From Ostreibacterium oceani (GTDB lineage Bacteria > Pseudomonadota > Gammaproteobacteria > Cardiobacteriales > Ostreibacteriaceae): a DNA stretch of 64,000 nt. Below are positions 53,363 through 60,981 of this stretch, one piece after another; position 1 is the stretch's first letter, and every line of letters starts with the position of its first letter. The notes under the pieces were generated by a model. That model was not told where the DNA came from, did not search any database, and was given only the letters and a program-made list of their open reading frames with translations. Position numbers and translations under genes: made by a program. The DNA is taken from NCBI RefSeq assembly GCF_009362845.1, contig NZ_WHNW01000005.1:47008-111007 (forward strand), read 5' to 3'.

Positions 53363-54811
53363 ATGACGCACCACCACAATTTTATCGCGGGTCATTGGAT
53401 GGACGGAGAATCTGCCATCACCAACATTAATCCATCGGATTTGTCGGATGAAATAGGCACGTATGCGCAGGCATCTAGCGCACAACTAAACCAAGCATTG
53501 GAGCAAGCGAAAATTGCCCAGATACAGTGGGCAGGTTATGCGTTGGAGCGCAAACAGACGGTTTTGCACAACATTGGACAAGCACTGATGGCACGCGCTG
53601 AGGAGCTAGGCACGCTGCTTTCTCGTGAAGAAGGCAAGCCCTTAGCCGAAGGCAAAGGCGAAGTTTATCGCGCCGGGCAATTTTTTACCTATTACGCCGC
53701 TGAAGTGTTGCGCCAATTGGGGCAAAATGCAGATTCGGTACGGGCAGGGGTTGATATTGATATTCGCCGTGAGCCGATTGGCACGGTGGCGGTGATTTCG
53801 CCGTGGAATTTCCCGACGGCAACCGCGGCTTGGAAGATCGCACCCGCGCTTGCGTTTGGTAATGCGGTGGTCTGGAAGCCTGCCAACTTAACCCCCGCAT
53901 CAGCAGTTGCACTCACCGACATTATTGCCCAGCAAGACATTCCAGCGGGTTTGTTTTCGTTAGTCATGGGTGCAGGGCGCGAAATTGGTCAGGCGTTGGT
54001 TGAAAGTCCGATGGTCGATGCCATTACCTTTACGGGTTCTGTCGATGTGGGGCGGCAAATTGCCCAAAGTGCCATTGGTAATTTGACCAAGCTACAAATG
54101 GAAATGGGGTCTAAAAATGCCTTGGTGGTAATGGATGATGCCGATGTGGATTTGGCGGTTAGTCTCGCGGTCGGTGGGGCTTTTGGTGGTACGGGGCAAA
54201 AATGTACCGCGTCTTCGCGGTTGGTGGTGCATCGTGCAATCCACGATGAATTTGTCGACAAACTGGTCAAAGCCACCACCGCAATGCGTGTCGGGCATGC
54301 GCTTGCAGCTGATACGCAAATGGGGCCTGTGGTCAGTGACACGCAGCTACAACAAAATCTCAATTATGTCAAAACGGGTCAAGCAGAAGGCGCAACACTA
54401 CTTTGCGGTGGCGAAAGGGTTGAGCGGAATACCGACGGATATTACATGACACCTGGCGTATTTGTGGATACCAACAACCAAATGCAAATTAACCGCGAAG
54501 AGTTGTTTGCACCGTTGACAGCGGTAATCGCTGTAGCGGATTACGAACAGGCGTTAGCCACAGTCAATGATACGCGATTTGGGCTAACATCGGGGATTGT
54601 GACGCAACGCTTGTCGGTTGCGCATGATTTTCGTCGCCGTGCCCAAACGGGTGTCGTGACAATTAATCTACCGACCGCAGGCACAGATTACCATGTGCCC
54701 TTTGGTGGTCGCGGCGATAGCTCGTATGGTTCGCGTGAACAAGGGCAACAGGCGATTGAATTTTACACCCAGATGAAAACCACCTATATGGCGAGTGGTG
54801 ATCCGACATGA
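53363..54811 (+). CDS. NAD(P)-dependent aldehyde dehydrogenase, semialdehyde type
   Basis: A 482-residue ALDH-superfamily enzyme. Motifs: SPWNFPTATAAWKIAPALAFGNAVVWKPANLTPAS (cofactor site and catalytic asparagine), FTGSVDVGRQI, the general-base glutamate in QMEMGSKN, and the nucleophilic cysteine in GTGQKCTASSR. The sequence resembles 2-oxoglutarate-semialdehyde and related semialdehyde dehydrogenases. ATG 53363 after GGGAGAAG is preferred to an upstream frame start at 53333. It overlaps the next gene by 4 bp. Confidence 0.92.
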   Translation: MTHHHNFIAGHWMDGESAITNINPSDLSDEIGTYAQASSAQLNQALEQAKIAQIQWAGYALERKQTVLHNIGQALMARAEELGTLLSREEGKPLAEGKGEVYRAGQFFTYYAAEVLRQLGQNADSVRAGVDIDIRREPIGTVAVISPWNFPTATAAWKIAPALAFGNAVVWKPANLTPASAVALTDIIAQQDIPAGLFSLVMGAGREIGQALVESPMVDAITFTGSVDVGRQIAQSAIGNLTKLQMEMGSKNALVVMDDADVDLAVSLAVGGAFGGTGQKCTASSRLVVHRAIHDEFVDKLVKATTAMRVGHALAADTQMGPVVSDTQLQQNLNYVKTGQAEGATLLCGGERVERNTDGYYMTPGVFVDTNNQMQINREELFAPLTAVIAVADYEQALATVNDTRFGLTSGIVTQRLSVAHDFRRRAQTGVVTINLPTAGTDYHVPFGGRGDSSYGSREQGQQAIEFYTQMKTTYMASGDPT

Positions 54812-55800
54812 TGCGCATTGACGGCCTGCAATATTGCGCATGGTCGGAGACGATTTTTCGTCAGTGGCGTGCTAGTGGGCTAGACGCAGTTCACGTGACG
54901 ATTGCTTATCATGAAAATTTTCGTGAGACCGTGTTGAATGTCGAACAATGGAATCGCTGGTTTGAGCGCCATGACGATTTAATTCTACATGGACAAACGG
55001 CAGCCGATGTGGCGTTGGCTCATGAGACGCAGCGCACGGCGGTGTTCTTTGGCTTTCAAAACCCGTCGCCTATAGAGGATGATATTGGGTTGGTTGAAGT
55101 TTGGCACAAATTGGGCGCGCGATTTATGCAGCTAAGCTATAACAACCAATCCTTATTGGCGACGGGCTGCTATGAATCAGATGATGCGGGCATTACTCGC
55201 ATGGGCAAAGCCGTGATTAAAGAAATGAACCGTGTGGGGTTGGTCGTTGATATGAGCCACTCTGCTGACCGTTCAACGATTGAGGCCGCCGAAATTAGCG
55301 CGCGCCCGATTGCGATAACGCATGCCAATGTATACGCGTGGCATCCTGCGCTACGAAATAAGCAAGACTCTGTGATACGCGCGGTTACCGATAATGGCGG
55401 TATGCTAGGGTTTTCATTATACCCGCATCATTTAAAAAACAAATCAGACTGCACGCTGGATGATTTTTGTACGATGATAGCCGATGCGGTTGCCAAATAC
55501 GGTATTGCACATTTTGGTATTGGCAGTGACCTGTGCCAAGACCAGCCCGATCGTATTGTCGAATGGATGCGTGTTGGGCGTTGGACCAAAGACATTGACT
55601 ACGGCGAAGGCTCTGCTGATGCCCCTGGGTTTCCAACCATGCCTGAATGGTTTCGTGATAACCGCGACTGGCCAAATTTGGCACAGGGGTTAGTGGCTAA
55701 AGGCTTTACAGCCAGTGAAGTCAATGCGTTGTTAGGGGGGAATTGGTATCGGTTTTTCGCAGAAAACTTCACGCCCCAATCGGGCGAAGCGGGTATCTAA
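54808..55800 (+). CDS. M19 (renal dipeptidase-like) family protein with altered metal site
   Basis: A 330-residue amidohydrolase-fold protein of the peptidase M19 family. Canonical members open with DxHND, supplying two zinc ligands, and have an E-G glutamate bridging the metals. Here the N-terminus is IDGLQYCAWS and the mid-block FQNPSPIEDD, so the first His-x-Asp pair is absent. The later histidines (VDMSHSADRS, ITHANVYAW), RNKQDSVIRAV and GIGSDLC are kept. There is no signal peptide. It probably acts on a non-dipeptide substrate in the pathway with the overlapping aldehyde dehydrogenase. Identity as M19 is fairly sure; the activity is unknown. Confidence 0.85.
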   Translation: MMRIDGLQYCAWSETIFRQWRASGLDAVHVTIAYHENFRETVLNVEQWNRWFERHDDLILHGQTAADVALAHETQRTAVFFGFQNPSPIEDDIGLVEVWHKLGARFMQLSYNNQSLLATGCYESDDAGITRMGKAVIKEMNRVGLVVDMSHSADRSTIEAAEISARPIAITHANVYAWHPALRNKQDSVIRAVTDNGGMLGFSLYPHHLKNKSDCTLDDFCTMIADAVAKYGIAHFGIGSDLCQDQPDRIVEWMRVGRWTKDIDYGEGSADAPGFPTMPEWFRDNRDWPNLAQGLVAKGFTASEVNALLGGNWYRFFAENFTPQSGEAGI

Positions 55801-55839
55801 CAAACTAAAGCAACAAACTAAAGCAACAGACTAAACCAT
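55801..55839 (+). repeat. 13-bp tandem repeat between M19 and the unknown gene
   Basis: CAAACTAAAGCAA occurs at 55801-55813 and 55814-55826, followed by a diverged third unit CAGACTAAACC. Confidence 0.9.
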
Positions 55840-55849
55840 GAGGTGAGCG

Positions 55850-57559
55850 ATGAACGTAACTGAAGCGACGCATAGTTCGAGAGAAGCACGGCGTTATCAG
55901 CGACCGCCTGAACAGCTAATGCAGTTGTCGCGTTTGGGTTGCTTTCACGCCTCTAGGTTATCGTTTATGCGCGTTTTGCTACGGCGCCTTTACCTAGACA
56001 ATTGGCAATTTAAGCAACAGACTTTTGCCATTGACAATAGCGGCGAGGGGTATGCCGTTTATACCGCACAATGCGAGCAATCGATTTATTCGTTGGTGGC
56101 GTTTGCACACGATTTACCAGATTCGTTACGCAGTGATCGTGTCATTGCAGAGCGTTGGGATACGACGTTTACTTTATTTGACGGGGTGCCAAGCGCGGCC
56201 GATATTGCGCGTTTACAAGCCAATGTGCCGCTGCAAGAAGCAGGTCGCATCAGTGAAAAAGAGCTCTCGTTATCGCGTGCCAACCGCTCAGGACGGTTGT
56301 GGTCATATGTGATTGATTGTTTAGCGATGGGCAACCAGCCCGATAGCGATATGATCAAACAGACAGGATACCTAATGCGGACAACCGCCGTTTACGGCTC
56401 GGGGAAATTTGGCGCCGCAGACCGCGAAGTCATTGCCGAGCGCCCTGAATTTAGTGGGCCATTTCAGGTAGAAATGTTACATGTCTATTTAATTCGCTGG
56501 TTTGTCCGTGATTTGGCGAATGCGTTGGCGAAAGCCCAAGGCGGAGACAAAGCCACAACGTTGGACGCAGGAATAGCTAGATTATTGGGGATAGGGAATT
56601 CCACAGGGCTAGGTATGGCGCCGTTTATCGTTAACCATCCTGTGTTATTCAATAATTGGATTAGCGCCCGTGAAATGGCGATTGCCAAAGTCTGTCAACT
56701 TGCCAACGCAGATGAATCGGCGGTTGCGTTATTTAGCGCCTGCTTTGATGCCAGTCAAGTCTCTGTCGATAATTGGCAAACGCGCCACCCCATTCAGATT
56801 GAAAAATTAACGGTATTACGCGCCGAACTATCGCAACTAGCACAGTATTTGCAGTCGTTTGATTGGCAACAAAGCAGGCCTTGGCAGGCTTTGTTTGACT
56901 GGGTTCAGGATACACTGGGCGCAGATGCGCAAGAGTTATTTGCCTCACTCATGCTAGAGCCATATCCTGAGTTAGTGGATGGTTTGGCGCATTGCATGCT
57001 AGCGCCCGCCAGCAGCCCGTTAATTGATGGTGGGTTGTCTATTGCAAGGTTGCGTCAAACCATCGAAAGTCGCGCGAATTGGGCGCTAAAAACTGACTGG
57101 GAAGCGCCTGATAACCGCGCCCGCGTATGGTATATCTCCGAAGAAAAGCTAGAGCCGCGTCTCGGTGAGCGCTTCGAAGAGGATATTGCCGATTATGAAC
57201 AGCCACTCTGTACGGGCAAGCGGATTGCCGAGTTATACCAACTGACCACCGATTGCGAGACAAAAACCGTTGGTGATTTTTTATTCCGCCACCCACAACA
57301 CCGTGAGACGGTCAAGCGTGTATTACGGCTAAATACCCATCCTTATGCCGAAATTCAAGACAATACGATTGAAAAAACCATGTTACCCATTGATATGTTA
57401 CGTTGTAAATTGTCATTTTTTGGGGCGACACATTTTGATCCTCGCTCCGATCGTTGGGTGCGCATTGTGATGTTTCAACACGCGCCTTATCCAGACGAAC
57501 TGCACGCTGAAAACTATGATTACTGGCCTTATAACGGAGGCTTGTTGCATGGCGGTTGA
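55850..57559 (+). CDS. Large uncharacterised protein of the LysR-linked cluster
   Basis: A 569-residue, probably cytoplasmic protein with no signal peptide or membrane segment and no domain I can name. Notable segments are GYLMRTTAVYGSGKFGAADRE (around residue 175), FQVEMLHVYLIRWFVRDLANALAK, LLGIGNSTGLGMAPFIVNHP, and the C-terminal FGATHFDPRSDRWVRIVMFQHAPYPDE. AGGTGAG precedes the ATG. Its stop overlaps the next start by 11 bp, so the two products are likely made in concert and may form a complex. Confidence 0.75.
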   Translation: MNVTEATHSSREARRYQRPPEQLMQLSRLGCFHASRLSFMRVLLRRLYLDNWQFKQQTFAIDNSGEGYAVYTAQCEQSIYSLVAFAHDLPDSLRSDRVIAERWDTTFTLFDGVPSAADIARLQANVPLQEAGRISEKELSLSRANRSGRLWSYVIDCLAMGNQPDSDMIKQTGYLMRTTAVYGSGKFGAADREVIAERPEFSGPFQVEMLHVYLIRWFVRDLANALAKAQGGDKATTLDAGIARLLGIGNSTGLGMAPFIVNHPVLFNNWISAREMAIAKVCQLANADESAVALFSACFDASQVSVDNWQTRHPIQIEKLTVLRAELSQLAQYLQSFDWQQSRPWQALFDWVQDTLGADAQELFASLMLEPYPELVDGLAHCMLAPASSPLIDGGLSIARLRQTIESRANWALKTDWEAPDNRARVWYISEEKLEPRLGERFEEDIADYEQPLCTGKRIAELYQLTTDCETKTVGDFLFRHPQHRETVKRVLRLNTHPYAEIQDNTIEKTMLPIDMLRCKLSFFGATHFDPRSDRWVRIVMFQHAPYPDELHAENYDYWPYNGGLLHGG

Positions 57560-58343
57560 TTTTTCGTGTAACGAACTCGCTACGCTGGTTAAACACGCCG
57601 CCCAAGGCGCAGGCCACCCAATGCCAGAGGCGCTTTCCTATGCTGCGGTGTGGATGAGTCGGTATGACTTTTCGGCGCTGGATTTTTGTGGGGCTGAAGG
57701 TTGTGGCATTGAGCTTTGTGGTGCTCGGCTTGCATGCCAAGTGTTGGATAAACAAGTAGACGGCCAGTTAAATTGGCAAGGTCGCCCCGAGATGATTTGG
57801 CAATTGCCTAGCACACCTTATCCAACGTATTTTTGCCCTGTGTTAGTCGGGTGTTATTTGGCTGATAACGCGCTGGCCGATAACGCGCGGACGACAATTG
57901 GAAATAAAACCTCAGCGACAATATGCGGTATTGCCAATAGCGGTCTGATGCTGCCTTATTGGGCAGCGCTGGCTAAAACAATGCAAATCAGTCTCGCCGT
58001 TGATTTCTACGTTGGCGTCTCGCGGGTTTCGATGATAGCGAGTGGCGAGGCATTATGGCTGACGAATGTCGCGACGAACGGCGCCGCAAACAAAGCCGCA
58101 AAGTCGATTATCGATACACCACCGCTAGGCGAACGAGGGCTATCAGTGCAGGCGCAGGCAGTAGCGGGTCAAGTCAGCATTCAATTGATTAATCAAGATG
58201 CGGTTGCCGTTGATTGTCGGAGCCATGTGCCGTCAAAAAGTCGTGTACGCTTATCACAAGACATCTTAGCAAGGCTCAAAACCCACGCGGCGTCTATCTA
58301 TGCGCCAGCGACCGAAGAATCACGCCAGCGCGGGGCAGGGTGA
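57549..58343 (+). CDS. DUF3726-like protein
   Basis: A 264-residue protein starting at ATG 57549 (GGAGG at 57535-57539); a longer frame from 57516 lacks a ribosome site. The N-terminus FSCNELATLVKHAAQGAGHPMPEA resembles the DUF3726 start, in which an asparagine and a KAARGAG-like motif are conserved; function unknown. The rest is Cys-containing (CGAEGCGIELCG, residues about 40-52) and Ala-rich. Last gene of the cluster, translationally coupled to the gene before it. Family assignment is from memory and moderate. Confidence 0.7.
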   Translation: MAVDFSCNELATLVKHAAQGAGHPMPEALSYAAVWMSRYDFSALDFCGAEGCGIELCGARLACQVLDKQVDGQLNWQGRPEMIWQLPSTPYPTYFCPVLVGCYLADNALADNARTTIGNKTSATICGIANSGLMLPYWAALAKTMQISLAVDFYVGVSRVSMIASGEALWLTNVATNGAANKAAKSIIDTPPLGERGLSVQAQAVAGQVSIQLINQDAVAVDCRSHVPSKSRVRLSQDILARLKTHAASIYAPATEESRQRGAG

Positions 58344-58361
58344 CGGAAGTTAGCGACAAAA

Positions 58362-59051
58362 CTAGTTGGTGAAAACCGATAAACGATTAGTAATGGTTAA
58401 TTCAGAAAATTGATAATTGCCCTTTATTTTCGTCAGGGTGTCGCGTTGATAAATAAAAACATGTGTTTCATCGTTTTTGTAATACCAATTGGCAAAATCA
58501 ATTTCATCCGTGTATAGGTGCGTCATACAATAAAGGCGACCGTTGGGCTTGAGTCGTTGCTTTAGCAGGGTGAATTCTTTGTCTGGGTTATGAAAATGCT
58601 CAATCACTTCGCAGCAAACAATGTAGTCGTATTTAGCGTTGAGGACCTCGGGTTGATTGCAAAAAAAAGGATCAAATTGCTGTAGCGTGTATCCCGCGTC
58701 GGTGAGGAGTTTGGAAATCACAGGGCCAGTTCCTGCGCCGAAGTCTAGGCCAATGCTGTCGGTGCAAAAGTCTTGTTTTACAGCGTTGACAATGGGCGCG
58801 ACAAAGCGTTGATAACTCAGGTTATTTACGTCATTATTATGCTGTTCGTAGCGCGCTTTTTCGGCCGCTGGGCTGGGCAAAAAGCGTGTTGGCTTGAAAA
58901 TGCCTAAGCAATCGCGGCAACAAAAAAAGCAATCTCGATAAAACAAGTCACCACGCCCGTGGCAAAGCGGACAGGTTTCGGTATCTGTGTGCTGAATGCT
59001 GCCATTGTCTGTTGACTGGGGTGTCGTTTTCGCCGTCATTTTCGCCGTCAT
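58362..59051 (-). CDS. SAM-dependent methyltransferase with N-terminal zinc ribbon
   Basis: A 229-residue class I methyltransferase. Near the N-terminus (about 23-43) four Cys in CPLCHGRG...CFFCCRDC form a probable zinc ribbon. The SAM motif is LDFGAGTGPV, followed by YDYIVCCEVIEHFHNPDKEFTLLKQRLKPNGRLYCMTH, typical of Methyltransf_11/23 types. The target may be a macromolecule or small molecule; it is not known. The N-terminal MTAKMTAK is a duplicated 12-bp unit, so the start may be either of two ATGs. Confidence 0.87.
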   Translation of the reverse strand: MTAKMTAKTTPQSTDNGSIQHTDTETCPLCHGRGDLFYRDCFFCCRDCLGIFKPTRFLPSPAAEKARYEQHNNDVNNLSYQRFVAPIVNAVKQDFCTDSIGLDFGAGTGPVISKLLTDAGYTLQQFDPFFCNQPEVLNAKYDYIVCCEVIEHFHNPDKEFTLLKQRLKPNGRLYCMTHLYTDEIDFANWYYKNDETHVFIYQRDTLTKIKGNYQFSELTITNRLSVFTN

Positions 59052-59106
59052 TTTTGTTGTTGTTTTGGGTGGTTAACAGCGTTTGTTTGTCAAGCGCATA
59101 AATGAA

Positions 59107-60657
59107 TCACTCGCCTTTATTTGGTGTTTTTGGATTGGATTTTTTTAATTCAAACAAGTCGTTTCTGCGGTCTTTAAGGTTTCTCACACTGCCGAATTGG
59201 TTCAGCTCTCTGAGTAAATCAATATCGACGTCGGCGATTAAAATCATTTCGGTGTTGGTCGTTGCCTCGGCCTTTATCCCATTGGCAGGGAATGCAAAAT
59301 CACAGGGTGTAAAGACCATAGACTGGGCAAATTGGATATCCATATTGTTAACCTTGGGTAGGTTGCCGACACTGCCCGCGATGGCAACGTAGCATTCGTT
59401 TTCAATGGCGCGGGCTTGTGCGCAATGCCGAACTCTGGAATAGCCATTTTGCGTATCGGTTAAAAAGGGGACAAACAAAATATCCATGCCTTCGTCGGCT
59501 AAAATGCGGCTTAATTCAGGGAATTCAACATCGTAACAGACGAGAATGCCGATTTTTCCACAGTCAGTGTCAAATGAGGTTAATTCATGTCCGCCTTGCA
59601 GCCCCCAGACTTTGGCTTCGTCAGGCGTTACATGCAGTTTTTCAAAGCGCTCCAGCGTGCCGTCGCGGCGGCATAAATAGCCGACGTTGTAGAGTAAATC
59701 ACCCACTAATTCAGGCATGCTGCCAGTGATAATATTGATATTATACGCAATCGCTAATTCAGAGAATTTTTGCACAATGTGTGGGGTATGACTGGCCAGC
59801 TCTCTGATCGCCTCTGACTCAGGCAGGTGGTTGTTATCGGCCATTAACGGCGCATTAAAAAATTCAGGGAACAGCGCAAAATCTGCACGATAAGCAGAAA
59901 CCGCATCAACAAAATACTCAGCCTGTTGCATTAATTCGTCCAAGTCTTTGTATAATCGCATCTGCCATTGGATTAACCCTAGCCTGACGACTTTTTTATT
60001 GGTGGTGGCTAGCGAATTTTGTTTTTCATAATAAACATTGTCCCATTTCAACAGAATGGCATACTCATTTGATGCATCGTCGCCTGCCAGATAGCCCTTT
60101 AAGATTTTGGAGGGATGAAAATCATTCGACATTTGAAAATTTAACACAGGGTCTTGTATTTCCTTGCGTTTGACTTTTTCAATATATTCTTTGGGCGACA
60201 GCGTCTCAGCGTATTTGTGGTAGTTAGGGATTCTACCGCCAAAGACAATGCCGCGCAGGTTTAGTTTTTCGCATAACTCTTTGCGATAGTCGTATAATCT
60301 GCGACCTAATCGCAGGCCGCGATATTCAGATTTGATAAATACATCAATGCCATAAAGCACATCGCCATCATCAGTATGAGTGTCAAACGTATAATTGCCG
60401 GTGATGTCTTTGTAAGTATGGTGGTCGTCAAATTTGCTATAATCCACAATAATGGATAACGCACACCCTGCCAACAAACCGTTGACTTTGATAACGGCTT
60501 GCCCGTCAGGAAATTTGGAAATCAATGACTGAATATGAGAAACCTTCCAATACGCATCAGGCATATTGGGGTAGGCTTCTATCATTGCTTTTTTTAATTC
60601 TTCGTAATCATCGATGGTTAAAAACTGAAGGTCGATGTTTTCTATGGTATCTTTCAT
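59107..60657 (-). CDS. Fusion of GNAT acetyltransferase and carbon-nitrogen hydrolase
   Basis: A 516-residue two-domain protein. Residues about 8-200 form a GNAT domain (GIDVFIKSEYRGLRLGRRLYDYRKEL is the acetyl-CoA loop). Residues about 225-500 form a nitrilase-superfamily amidase with the catalytic Glu in FPEFFN, Lys in EKLHVTPDE and Cys in VCYDVEFPE. Bifunctional proteins of this type are widespread but poorly characterised; the fusion suggests acylation and amide cleavage of related amines. No clear ribosome site precedes the ATG. Confidence 0.9.
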   Translation of the reverse strand: MKDTIENIDLQFLTIDDYEELKKAMIEAYPNMPDAYWKVSHIQSLISKFPDGQAVIKVNGLLAGCALSIIVDYSKFDDHHTYKDITGNYTFDTHTDDGDVLYGIDVFIKSEYRGLRLGRRLYDYRKELCEKLNLRGIVFGGRIPNYHKYAETLSPKEYIEKVKRKEIQDPVLNFQMSNDFHPSKILKGYLAGDDASNEYAILLKWDNVYYEKQNSLATTNKKVVRLGLIQWQMRLYKDLDELMQQAEYFVDAVSAYRADFALFPEFFNAPLMADNNHLPESEAIRELASHTPHIVQKFSELAIAYNINIITGSMPELVGDLLYNVGYLCRRDGTLERFEKLHVTPDEAKVWGLQGGHELTSFDTDCGKIGILVCYDVEFPELSRILADEGMDILFVPFLTDTQNGYSRVRHCAQARAIENECYVAIAGSVGNLPKVNNMDIQFAQSMVFTPCDFAFPANGIKAEATTNTEMILIADVDIDLLRELNQFGSVRNLKDRRNDLFELKKSNPKTPNKGE

Positions 60658-60981
60658 ATATTTTGAGTGTGCGTGTTGGGGTTGTTGAAATAGTCTACTG
60701 TGAGATATGCGTAAATCATCAAAGATTCTAGAATTAAATAGCCCAAGAAATCGTAAACGGAAAAAGGATTTTGTTTTACCATAACTTTACTCTTAATTAT
60801 CTTCATGACGTTACGTTAGCACTAACATTTCAATAACTAAATTTACCTATAGTCGAATGCTAACTATACAAATTGATTTATTTTTCAACGATTGTATAGG
60901 GGAACGCAGCACAAAGCAAACTTTGTCGTCGTGTTGCTCTGTGCTCCGTAAACACTGTGTTGTGCCGTTTGGTTTATGGTC
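60658..60981. other. Non-coding region with imperfect inverted repeat
   Basis: No gene supported. ACGCAGCACAAAG (near 60903-60915) and CTCTGTGCTCCGT (near 60937-60949) are complementary with two mismatches and enclose a smaller AAGC-AAA-CTTTG fold. It lies just downstream of the VWA gene on the minus strand and may act as its terminator, although a T-run is not obvious. Confidence 0.5.
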
